NCBI GenBank assembly: GCA_910576555.1
Contig: CAJTIY010000004.1
Span: 62,001 to 126,000, forward strand
Source of the DNA: an uncultured Alistipes sp.
Lineage (GTDB): Bacteria; Bacteroidota; Bacteroidia; Bacteroidales; Rikenellaceae
DNA: 64,000 nt
Direction: 5' to 3'
The position numbers and the translations under genes are program-made. How positions within the stretch are numbered: position 1 is the stretch's first letter; every line of letters begins with the position of its first letter. A model generated the notes under the pieces. That model was not told the DNA's origin. It saw only the letters and a program-made list of their open reading frames with translations, and did not search any database. Positions 53,134 through 60,622 of the stretch are shown here, one piece after another.

Positions 53134-53141
53134 CAAAGATA
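53134..53141 (-). promoter_or_regulatory. Distal -7 element of the polyprenyl synthase promoter
   Basis: A second TATCTTTG on the minus strand, 74 bp further upstream. The two may be tandem promoters. Confidence 0.5.
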
Positions 53142-53307
53142 CGAAAAAACGCTGAAAATCGAACCGCAGCACGCACTTTTCGCACGGCCGCACCCCGAAA
53201 CCGTCCGGCGCGACACCGCAAAGGAGCCGCCCCGCACGCGAATCGGCACGCCACACCGCGATCGCGCACACGGCCCGCAGCATCCCTGCCCGCCCCGGCA
53301 CGGGCCC

Positions 53308-53362
53308 GCCGCAAAACCGCTGGCGAACCGCTGCAGAACCGCCGCAGAACCCTCCCGCAACC
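53308..53362. repeat. Tandem repeat, five degenerate 11-bp units
   Basis: Units: GCCGCAAAACC, GCTGGCGAACC, GCTGCAGAACC, GCCGCAGAACC and CTCCCGCAACC, all ending AACC. The array is 55 bp long, the same length and period as the one at 42457-42511. It lies just past the DUF3108 gene. Confidence 0.8.
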
Positions 53363-53411
53363 GGATCTTCGGCCGGAAAGCCTCCCGCCCTGCTCCGGGC
53401 ACACGGCACCC

Positions 53412-54212
53412 TTACCGGATCTTGCTTTCGAGCGGGTATTTCAGCCCCTTGTATCCCGAGATGTAGGCGTTGATGCTGCCCACGCGCACGGGCGATTCGA
53501 TGTAGAGCGGAATCTTGTTCCGATCGTCCGAAATCCAGATCGTGAAGACGGCTCCGTCGGTGAACGAAAAGCCCTCGGTGGTGCCCAGCTGGCAGTCGAA
53601 CTTCAGCGTGCGGAACTTGCCCATGTTGCGGATCTTCTTCGTCTCGCGGCCCATGTAACGGTACTGCAGCCGGCGGATCGTATCCTGCAGCACCATCTCC
53701 AGCACCGCGGGTTCGCCCTCGCGGAACTCCTCGGCGGAGGCCGAGCGGAGGCTGAAGAAGAGCGACACGGCATCCATGCTCGCCTCCGTCAGCGGCATCG
53801 TCTTTTCGCGCTCGGCCCGCTTGCGGCTCTGCCAGCGGGTATGCACCTCGCCACGGTCCCAGTCGTAGTCGTAGCTGCTGCGGAAGGTGTAGTCGCCCTC
53901 GCGCAGGTCGCTGTCGAACCGCACGGGACGCAGCGTCGCCGTATCGATCAGCACCGTATAACGGTCCTCGAGGTTGAAGAACCAGCGGTAGGTAGGCAGC
54001 GTCCGTCCCACCCCCTCGACCTTGTAGCGGAGCCGCCCGTCGGGGTCGGTCTCCTCGGTCGTGGCGACCCGCACGCTCCCCACCTCGGTGTTGGGAAACA
54101 TCTTGGCCCTGTAGCTCACGCGGTAGTCGAGCACCTCGCCCGGATGGTAGAGCTGCGCGGCGGCGGGCCGCACGAGCAGCGAAGCGAAGAACAAGACGAA
54201 CAGTCGTTTCAT
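53412..54212 (-). CDS. DUF3108 domain protein, exported
   Basis: A 266-residue protein with a signal peptide (MKRLFVLFFASLLVRPAAAQ). The rest fits the DUF3108 pattern of a beta-barrel-like periplasmic protein: GEVLDYRVSYRAKMFPNTEVGS, YRWFFNLEDRYTVLIDTATLRPVRF, DAVSLFFSLRS, and a closing DDRNKIPLYIESPVRVG. Its role is not known. It follows recG by 12 bp, so the two form an operon. Confidence 0.85.
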   Translation of the reverse strand: MKRLFVLFFASLLVRPAAAQLYHPGEVLDYRVSYRAKMFPNTEVGSVRVATTEETDPDGRLRYKVEGVGRTLPTYRWFFNLEDRYTVLIDTATLRPVRFDSDLREGDYTFRSSYDYDWDRGEVHTRWQSRKRAEREKTMPLTEASMDAVSLFFSLRSASAEEFREGEPAVLEMVLQDTIRRLQYRYMGRETKKIRNMGKFRTLKFDCQLGTTEGFSFTDGAVFTIWISDDRNKIPLYIESPVRVGSINAYISGYKGLKYPLESKIR

Positions 54213-54224
54213 GTGCTTGCGTTT

Positions 54225-56339
54225 TTAGGATATTTTCGAAAAATCGAGCTCCTCGCGCCCCGAATGGCGCCGCCGGAGCTCGGCGAGCCCCCGGTGTTCG
54301 GGCCGTGCGAGCGCCGGATCGGCGGCGAGCAGCGCCGCTGCGGCTTCGCGCGCGCGAGCGAGAATCTGCACGTCGGCCGTCGGATTGGCGATCTTCAAAT
54401 CAAACGCCATGCCGCTCTGCTGCGTGCCGTTGATGTCGCCCGCGCCCCGCAGCTTGAGGTCGAGCTCCGCGAGGCGGAAGCCGTCGTTCGTCTCGCACAT
54501 GGCGTCGAGCCGCGCCCGCGACTCGCGCGAGAGCTTCTCGCCTGACATGAGGATGCAGTAGGACTGCTCGCCGCCGCGCCCCACGCGGCCGCGCAGCTGG
54601 TGGAGCTGCGAGAGTCCGAAGCGCTCGGCCGACTCGATCACCATTACCGTGGCGTTCGGCACGTCGACGCCCACCTCGATGACCGACGTGGCGACGAGGA
54701 TCTGCGCCTCGCCCTGTTTGAACTGCCGCATCGACTCCTCCTTGTCGGCGGGCTTCATCTTGCCGTGGCAGATCGCCGTGACGTAGTCGGGCAGCGGGAA
54801 GTCGCGCGAGATGGCCTCGTAGCCGTCCGTCAGGTCCTTGTAGTCCATCGCCTCGGACTCCTTGATGAGCGGATAGACGACATAGACCTGCCGCCCCTTC
54901 GCGATCTCCTGCCGCATGAACCCGAAGAGCTTGAGCCGCGCGGCGTCGGTGTAGTGGTACGTGCGGATCGGCCGGCGGCCCGGCGGCAGCTCGTCGATCA
55001 CCGAGACGTCGAGGTCGCCGTAGAGCGTCATGGCCAGCGTGCGGGGAATGGGCGTGGCCGTCATCACGAGGATGTGGGGCGGCCGTTCGTTCTTGGTCCA
55101 CAGGCGCGCCCGCTGCTCCACGCCGAAGCGGTGCTGCTCGTCGATCACCACGAAGCCGAGGTCGGCGAAGCGCACCTTCTCCTCGATGAGCGCGTGCGTG
55201 CCCACGAGGATGTCGATCGCGCCCGAGGCGATTCCCTCGAGCGCCGCACGCCGCTCGGCGGCCTTCGAGGCGCCGGTGAGCACGGCGACCTCCACCCCCA
55301 CCCCGTCGAGCATCCGGCGGATCGTGGCGTAGTGCTGCCGGGCGAGGATCTCGGTCGGCGCCATCATGCAGGCCTGATAACCGTTGTCGACGGCCAGCAG
55401 CATCGACAGGAGCGCCACGAGCGTCTTGCCGCTGCCCACGTCGCCCTGCAGCAGGCGGTTCATCTGAAAGCCCGTCACCGTGTCCTGCCGGATCTCGCGG
55501 ATCACCCGCTTCTGGGCCCCCGTGAGCGGGAAGGGAAGCTTTTCGTCGTAGAAGGTCCGGAAGGCGGGCCCCACCTTCGTGAAGAGGAAGCCCCCGGCCT
55601 TCGCCAGACGCGCCGTGCGGCGCGACAGGATGTCGAGCTGCACGCCCAGCAGTTCGTCGAACTTCAGGCGGAACTGCGCCTGCCGCAGCCCCTCCTGCGA
55701 TTGCGGGAAATGGATGTTGTAAAAGGCCTCGCGCAGCGGAACGAGCCCGTACTGCGTGCGCAGCGCCTCCGGGAGCGGATCGGCGATGCGCTCGGCGAGC
55801 AGCGCCCATGCGTTGCAGACGATGCGGTACATGCCCTTCGCACCCAGCACGTTCGAGAGTTTCTCGGTCGAGGGGTAGATGCCCTGCAGACCGCTCTCGG
55901 CCCTGCGCGAGAGGGCCTGTTCGACGGTTTCGAGTTCGGGATGGGCCATGCGCAGCTCGCCGCGGTAGAACGACGGACGCCCGAAGACGATGTACTCGCG
56001 GCCCTGCTCCACGCGCGACTCGATCCACTTGATGCTGTGGAACCACGTCAGCTCGGCGGCGCCCGAAGCGTCCCGCACGAAGACCGTGAAGCGGCGCTTG
56101 CGCCCCGCCCCGGCATAGGCGAAGCCCGTCACGCGGGCCCGGAACTGCACGTAGGAGAGCCCCGCCCCGTCGGTGATCTCGGCAATGGGGTAGATGCGCG
56201 TGCGGTCGATGTAGCGGAACGGGTAGTGGCGCAGCAGATCGCCCGCGGTGCGGATGCCCAGCTCCTGCGCGAGGAGCTTCGCCCGCGCCTCGCCGACGCC
56301 CGCCACGAACTTGATGTCGGTATCGAAGCCGTTCTCCAT
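54225..56339 (-). CDS. recG: ATP-dependent DNA helicase RecG
   Basis: Remodels stalled replication forks and branch-migrates Holliday junctions. The product is 704 residues: wedge/OB domain (about 1-230), then two helicase lobes with GDVGSGKT (Walker A), VVIDEQHRFGVEQR (motif II), MTATPIPRTLAM, ICHGKMKPADKEE, VATSVIEVGVDVPNATVMVIE and QLRGRVGRGGEQSYC, and a C-terminal block with GAGDINGTQQSGM. The start at 56339 gives the right N-terminus (MENGFDTDIKF); the open frame upstream is a shadow. A consensus -7 element lies only 4 bp before the ATG. Confidence 0.97.
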   Translation of the reverse strand: MENGFDTDIKFVAGVGEARAKLLAQELGIRTAGDLLRHYPFRYIDRTRIYPIAEITDGAGLSYVQFRARVTGFAYAGAGRKRRFTVFVRDASGAAELTWFHSIKWIESRVEQGREYIVFGRPSFYRGELRMAHPELETVEQALSRRAESGLQGIYPSTEKLSNVLGAKGMYRIVCNAWALLAERIADPLPEALRTQYGLVPLREAFYNIHFPQSQEGLRQAQFRLKFDELLGVQLDILSRRTARLAKAGGFLFTKVGPAFRTFYDEKLPFPLTGAQKRVIREIRQDTVTGFQMNRLLQGDVGSGKTLVALLSMLLAVDNGYQACMMAPTEILARQHYATIRRMLDGVGVEVAVLTGASKAAERRAALEGIASGAIDILVGTHALIEEKVRFADLGFVVIDEQHRFGVEQRARLWTKNERPPHILVMTATPIPRTLAMTLYGDLDVSVIDELPPGRRPIRTYHYTDAARLKLFGFMRQEIAKGRQVYVVYPLIKESEAMDYKDLTDGYEAISRDFPLPDYVTAICHGKMKPADKEESMRQFKQGEAQILVATSVIEVGVDVPNATVMVIESAERFGLSQLHQLRGRVGRGGEQSYCILMSGEKLSRESRARLDAMCETNDGFRLAELDLKLRGAGDINGTQQSGMAFDLKIANPTADVQILARAREAAAALLAADPALARPEHRGLAELRRRHSGREELDFSKIS

Positions 56340-56343
56340 AGGG

Positions 56344-56351
56344 CAAATATA
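56344..56351 (-). promoter_or_regulatory. -7 element directly before recG
   Basis: TATATTTG on the minus strand, a perfect match, with only four bases (CCCT) between it and the ATG. Transcription would begin at or near the start codon. Confidence 0.55.
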
Positions 56352-56497
56352 CGCAATTATTCCGAATCCGGACTCCTCCGGCCCGGCGCTCCGCTCCTCC
56401 GCCCGGCCCGGCGGCGTGCGCACGGGGCCCCGCGCCGCCGGAAAAGCGACCGTCCGCCCCGGGGCACGCCGGTCCCCGGACGACTCCGGCGAAAAAA

Positions 56498-56669
56498 CCC
56501 GACCCGCACCCCGCAGAGCCCTCCCCGACCGCGAGAAACAGCCGCAACGATGCATCGGAGAAAACCCGCCCCCGCAAACCCCGCCGACCGCCGGGATAAG
56601 CCGCATCGGAGCGCCGGGTAACGCCCGACCGGCACCCCGCAAAAAACCTCCCCGGCCGCGAAAAGGGGC
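56498..56669. repeat. Imperfect direct repeat in the recG-ispG gap
   Basis: Copy A (56498-56543) and copy B (56624-56669) share the pattern CCCGACCnGCACCCCGCA, then CTCCCCGnCCGCGA, about 126 bp apart. A GCATCGGAG motif also occurs twice between them. These look like decayed duplications. Confidence 0.6.
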
Positions 56670-56731
56670 CGTCGCCGCCGGAATTCGGCGGATTCGGGCA
56701 CCGCGGCGTGCGCGAATCGGGAAATTTCGGT

Positions 56732-56739
56732 TAATTTTG
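56732..56739 (+). promoter_or_regulatory. -7 element of the ispG promoter
   Basis: TAATTTTG matches TAnnTTTG, 21 bp before the ispG start. Confidence 0.65.
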
Positions 56740-56760
56740 TCCTCGAAATTATCCCCGCAC

Positions 56761-58248
56761 ATGAATCTTTCCGAATACCGACGCCGCCCGACCTGCGAAG
56801 TGCGCATCGGCGGCACGACGATCGGCGGCACGCACCCCGTGGCCGTGCAGTCGATGACCAACACCGACACCTGCGACACGGAGGCCAGCGTGGCTCAGAT
56901 CGCCCGCATCGCCCGCGCCGGCGGCCCCATCGTGCGCCTCACGGCGCAGGGACGCCGCGAAGGCGAGAACCTCGCCGCCATCGCCCGCGGCGTCCGCGAG
57001 GCGGGCCTCGACACGGCGCTCGTGGCCGACATCCACTTCGTGCCGGAGATCGCCTCCATCGCCGCGCAGTACGTGGACAAGGTGCGGATCAACCCCGGCA
57101 ACTACCGCACCGACCGCGGCGAATTCGAGGCGCTCGTGGAGCAGTGCCGCCGCCGGGGCGTGGCGCTGCGCATCGGCGTCAACCACGGCTCGCTCGCCAA
57201 GCGGATCTTCGACCGCTGGGGCGACACGCCCGAAGGGATGGTGGTCTCGGCGATGGAGTTCCTGCGGATCTGCCGCCGTCTGGATTTCGATCAGGTCGTC
57301 GTCTCGATGAAGTCGAGCAACACGCGCGTGATGGTCGCCGCCTACCGGCTGCTGGTCGAGGCGATGGATGCCGAGGGGATGCGCTACCCGATCCATCTGG
57401 GCGTCACCGAGGCGGGCAACGGACTCGAAGGGCGCATCAAGAGCGCCGTGGGCATCGGCGCCCTCTTGGCCGACGGCATCGGCGACACGATCCGCGTCTC
57501 GCTCACCGAAGCTCCCGAGCACGAGATCCCCGTAGCAAGGCTCCTCGCCGACCATTTCGCCGCACGTCCCGGGCATTTCGAGGTGCTCCATCCCGAGCGC
57601 TACTCGCCCACCCGCTACCGGCGGCGCAGCGCCGTGCAGGTGCCCGTCGTGCACGACGAGCCGCAGGAGGGTTTCCGCACGATCGAGGCCCTCTCAGGCA
57701 ACCCGACGGCCGAGCTGCGCGCCGCGATCCTCAACCTCGACCGGGCCGACGAGCCCGTCACGGTGGCGCGCCGCTACGACGAGTCCTCGCTCGAGGCGCT
57801 GGCCGTGAAGGCGGCGGCCGATCTGGGGCCGCTCTTCCTCGACGGGCTGGCCGACGGCATCCGCATCGAGGCGCCGGGACACCCCGAAGCGGCGATCCGC
57901 GACATCGAACTGATGATCCTGCAGGCCGCGCGCGTGCGCTTCTCGCGCACCGAATACATCGCCTGCCCCTCGTGCGGCCGCACGCTCTACGACATCGAGA
58001 AGCGCCTCGCCGAAATCAAGGCCCGCACGTCGCACCTGAGCAACCTGCGCATCGGCGTGATGGGCTGCATCGTCAACGGCCCGGGCGAGATGGCCGACGC
58101 CGACTACGGCTACGTGGGTGCCGGACCGGGCCGCATCACCCTCTACAAGGGCCGCGAGGTGGTCGCGCGCAACATTCCGCAGGAGGAGGCGCTCGACCGA
58201 CTCGTGGAGCTGATCCGCGAGCACGGCGACTGGACCGATCCGGCATAA
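56761..58248 (+). CDS. ispG: 4-hydroxy-3-methylbut-2-en-1-yl diphosphate synthase
   Basis: [4Fe-4S] enzyme of the MEP pathway that reduces MEcPP to HMBPP. The product is 495 residues: N-terminal TIM barrel (VQSMTNTDTCDTEASVAQI, VRINPGNYRT, VSMKSSNTRVMV), then a region of about 110 residues between barrel and cluster domain, and the cluster domain with Cys402 and Cys405 (CPSCGRTLYD), Cys436 (GCIVNGPGE) and the Glu443 ligand. It is longer than the two-domain form of about 370 residues but shorter than the large-insert forms common in Bacteroidota. The ATG at 56761 gives the right N-terminus. An S66 peptidase gene follows after 48 bp. Confidence 0.95.
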   Translation: MNLSEYRRRPTCEVRIGGTTIGGTHPVAVQSMTNTDTCDTEASVAQIARIARAGGPIVRLTAQGRREGENLAAIARGVREAGLDTALVADIHFVPEIASIAAQYVDKVRINPGNYRTDRGEFEALVEQCRRRGVALRIGVNHGSLAKRIFDRWGDTPEGMVVSAMEFLRICRRLDFDQVVVSMKSSNTRVMVAAYRLLVEAMDAEGMRYPIHLGVTEAGNGLEGRIKSAVGIGALLADGIGDTIRVSLTEAPEHEIPVARLLADHFAARPGHFEVLHPERYSPTRYRRRSAVQVPVVHDEPQEGFRTIEALSGNPTAELRAAILNLDRADEPVTVARRYDESSLEALAVKAAADLGPLFLDGLADGIRIEAPGHPEAAIRDIELMILQAARVRFSRTEYIACPSCGRTLYDIEKRLAEIKARTSHLSNLRIGVMGCIVNGPGEMADADYGYVGAGPGRITLYKGREVVARNIPQEEALDRLVELIREHGDWTDPA

Positions 58249-58296
58249 GGCGCCGGAAAGCCCGACCGAACCCGACATCGATCCACGGCAACCGCC

Positions 58297-59304
58297 ATGA
58301 CACGACGCTTTCTTCTCCTCCTCGCCCTCTTCCTCCGCACGGCAGGCAGCGCCGCCGCTCCGACCCGCACGCCCGACGCCCCCTTCATCCGTCCGCCCTA
58401 CCTGCGGCCGGGCGACACCGTGGGCATCGTCGCCCCGGCGCGCAAGCTCCGCGAAAGGGCCGACACGGCCCGCGTCCGGGAGCGGTTCGAAAGCTGGGGA
58501 TTGCACGTGAAATACGGGCGTCACTTCGCCGACCGCGAACAGCCCTACTTCGCCGGAACCGACCTCCAGCGCGCCGCGGATCTGCAGGCCATGATCGACG
58601 ACCCGGACGTGAAGGCCATCGTCTGCTATCAGGGCGGATACGGATCGGTGCGGCTGCTCCCGCTGCTCGACCTGACGATCCTGCGCACGCACCCCAAATG
58701 GATCGTCGGCTTCAGCGACATCACCATGCTCCACATGGCGCTGGGACGGCTGGGCGTCGAAAGCATCCACGCCACGATGCCGGGCAAATTCCGTTTCGAC
58801 GCCGAGGAGTCCCCCGAGGCGATCGTCTCCGACGAATCGCTCCGCAGCGCGCTCTTCGGCCTGTGGACCTGCATCGACACCCCGCCGCACCCGCTCAACC
58901 GCCCCGGCACGGCGCGCGGCCGGCTCGCCGGCGGCAACCTCGCGCTCCTCTGCGCGGCGCTCGGCACGCCCGAGGAGCCCGACTTCGACACCCCGACCGT
59001 GCTCTTCATCGAGGAGGTCGGCGAACAGATGTACCGGCTCGACCGCATGCTGCAGCAGCTCGAGCGCCACGGCGTGCTGGCCAAATGCAGGGCCATCCTC
59101 GCGGGCCACTTCACGGACATGCAGGGACAGCGCCATTTCGGAATCCGCGACCCCTACGAACTGATCGCGGCCTACGCCCGCCCGCTGGGCATCCCGGTCG
59201 TCTTCGGAGTCCCCTCGGGCCACGAAGACCCCAACGTCGCCCTCTACATGGGACGCGAAGTCGCCGTCACGGCCGACGACTCGGGCGCACGGATCGAATT
59301 CTGA
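58297..59304 (+). CDS. LD-carboxypeptidase, peptidase S66 (LdcA-type)
   Basis: Removes the terminal D-Ala from muropeptides in cell-wall recycling. The product is 335 residues and starts with a signal peptide (MTRRFLLLLALFLRTAGSAAA), so this member is exported rather than cytoplasmic like E. coli LdcA. Blocks: RPGDTVGIVAPAR, GGYGSVRLLPLLD, the nucleophile Ser in IVGFSDITMLH, the Glu in TVLFIEEVGEQMYR, and the His in PSGHEDPN, giving the Ser-Glu-His triad. Confidence 0.92.
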   Translation: MTRRFLLLLALFLRTAGSAAAPTRTPDAPFIRPPYLRPGDTVGIVAPARKLRERADTARVRERFESWGLHVKYGRHFADREQPYFAGTDLQRAADLQAMIDDPDVKAIVCYQGGYGSVRLLPLLDLTILRTHPKWIVGFSDITMLHMALGRLGVESIHATMPGKFRFDAEESPEAIVSDESLRSALFGLWTCIDTPPHPLNRPGTARGRLAGGNLALLCAALGTPEEPDFDTPTVLFIEEVGEQMYRLDRMLQQLERHGVLAKCRAILAGHFTDMQGQRHFGIRDPYELIAAYARPLGIPVVFGVPSGHEDPNVALYMGREVAVTADDSGARIEF

Positions 59305-59349
59305 TTCCCGGCCGATCGGCGAGCGCACCGCAAGCCGGACGCCCGCGGA

Positions 59350-59799
59350 TCACTCCTCCTCCGTCGCCGCTTCGGCTTCGAGCCGGACATCGACATCCTC
59401 CCGGGCATAGACGCCCTTGTACCACGAACCGTCGTCCCGACGGATCCGGTCCCGCTCCGACAATTCGACGGTCATCTCGCGCGTGGCGAAGAGACCGCCG
59501 TTGGCCTCGCCGTCGACATCGGCGAAACGGAGCGTCGGGTTCGGTGCGAACACGCGTCCCGAGACGGCGTAGCGCCCCTCCGCATCGGTAGTCGTCGGAT
59601 CGGCGACGGGAGCCCCGGGGCTTTCGACCAGTCCGACCTCGATGCCGGGAATCGGGTTGCCGGCGACATCCGTCACGCGGCCTTTCATTTCGGCGTCGAG
59701 GTGCGGCACCCCGTACATGCAGACCATAGGGTCGTCCTCGCTGCAGGCGGCGGAGAATCCGAGCGCCCACAAAAGCAGGTATTCCAATCGACGTTTCAT
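59350..59799 (-). CDS. Small lipoprotein with carboxypeptidase-regulatory-like domain
   Basis: A 149-residue lipoprotein (lipobox FSAAC, Cys 19). After CSEDDPMVCMYGVPHLDAEM comes a beta-sandwich KGRVTDVAGNPIPGIEVGL with a DAEGRYAVSGRVF strand pair. The YGVP plus GRVTD layout recalls lipoproteins often annotated as radical SAM-associated in Bacteroidota, but no radical SAM gene is nearby. The start at 59799 gives the signal; an upstream in-frame ATG is not needed. Confidence 0.7.
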   Translation of the reverse strand: MKRRLEYLLLWALGFSAACSEDDPMVCMYGVPHLDAEMKGRVTDVAGNPIPGIEVGLVESPGAPVADPTTTDAEGRYAVSGRVFAPNPTLRFADVDGEANGGLFATREMTVELSERDRIRRDDGSWYKGVYAREDVDVRLEAEAATEEE

Positions 59800-59985
59800 A
59801 ACGGGTGCGTATTCGATGCCGGACGCCTCTCCGCAAAAGCCCCGTGCGATCCCGCCGGCGCTCCGAGCAGCACGGGCCGCAGCGGCCGACGAAATGCGCG
59901 GCCCCGGGTCCTTTCGCGAACAACCATCCGACATGAGGTTTCACCGCAAGATACCGAAAATTCCGGCGGTTTGTAAAATTTCCGC

Positions 59986-59993
59986 TATTTTTG
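59986..59993 (+). promoter_or_regulatory. -7 element of the WbqC-like gene
   Basis: TATTTTTG matches TAnnTTTG, 17 bp before the start codon. Confidence 0.65.
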
Positions 59994-60010
59994 CGGCAAA
60001 AACCTCGGCC

Positions 60011-60622
60011 ATGACCCTTCTCCCCCTCGCCTACCTCCCCTCGGTGGCATGGTTTGCGCACGCGTTGCGCGGCGACTGCGTCGTCGACCTCGGCGAGCAC
60101 TTCGTGAAGCGCTCCGAGCGCAACCGCGCCCGCATCCTCGCGCCCGACGGCCCGATGGACCTCACCGTGCAGGTGGCTCATGCCGACCGGCCGCGCCAGC
60201 CGATGCGCTCCGTGCGCCTCGACTACTCGAAACGCTGGCAGCACCAACACTGGGGCGCGCTGGTCGCCTGCTACAAGGCATCGCCCTACTTCGAGCACTA
60301 CGCCCCCGAACTCGAACCCTTCTACCGCCGCGAGGGGGCCTTCGAACGCCTCGCCGACTTCGACCTCGCGCTGCTCGAACGCCTCTGCGCACTCCTCGGC
60401 ATGCCCCTGCCGCCCATGAGCGACACCTACGTCGCCGCAAGGCCCGGCGACCTCGACCTGCGACCCAGAAACAGCGAGGACCCGGCGTTCATCGCCGAGC
60501 CCTACGTGCAGGTCTTCTCCGACCGGACGCCCTTCGCGCCCGATCTCTCGGTCATCGATCTCCTGTTCGCCGAAGGACCGGCTTCCGTTTCGGTCTTAAG
60601 ACGTTGCCTACGCGGATGCTGA
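60011..60622 (+). CDS. WbqC-like family protein
   Basis: A 203-residue protein of the WbqC-like family, found near polysaccharide genes in some bacteria but widespread as a single copy in Bacteroidota. Typical blocks are LPLAYLPSVAWFAH, GEHFVKRSERNRARILAPDG and LTVQVAH, then SKRWQHQHWGALVACYKASPYFEHY. The biochemical role is not established to my knowledge. Its last 71 bases overlap the 3' end of the convergent GH2-fold gene; the C-terminal VLRRCLRGC is encoded in that overlap. Confidence 0.85.
   Translation: MTLLPLAYLPSVAWFAHALRGDCVVDLGEHFVKRSERNRARILAPDGPMDLTVQVAHADRPRQPMRSVRLDYSKRWQHQHWGALVACYKASPYFEHYAPELEPFYRREGAFERLADFDLALLERLCALLGMPLPPMSDTYVAARPGDLDLRPRNSEDPAFIAEPYVQVFSDRTPFAPDLSVIDLLFAEGPASVSVLRRCLRGC

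Larger units (their letters stand above)
52988..53411. other. Intergenic region between the polyprenyl synthase and DUF3108 genes
   Basis: About 424 bp holding two minus-strand -7 elements (53060-53067 and 53134-53141) and an 11-bp tandem repeat (53308-53362). The rest is GC-rich with no supported gene. Confidence 0.5.
56340..56760. other. Divergent recG-ispG intergenic region
   Basis: Very GC-rich, about 420 bp, with divergent -7 elements at both ends (56344-56351 minus, 56732-56739 plus). An imperfect direct repeat of about 46 bp lies at 56498-56543 and 56624-56669. No gene is supported. Confidence 0.5.

Noticed and set aside
56340..56879. Upstream extension of recG
   Set aside because: Crosses the divergent promoter region and the ispG start; the family N-terminus fits 56339.
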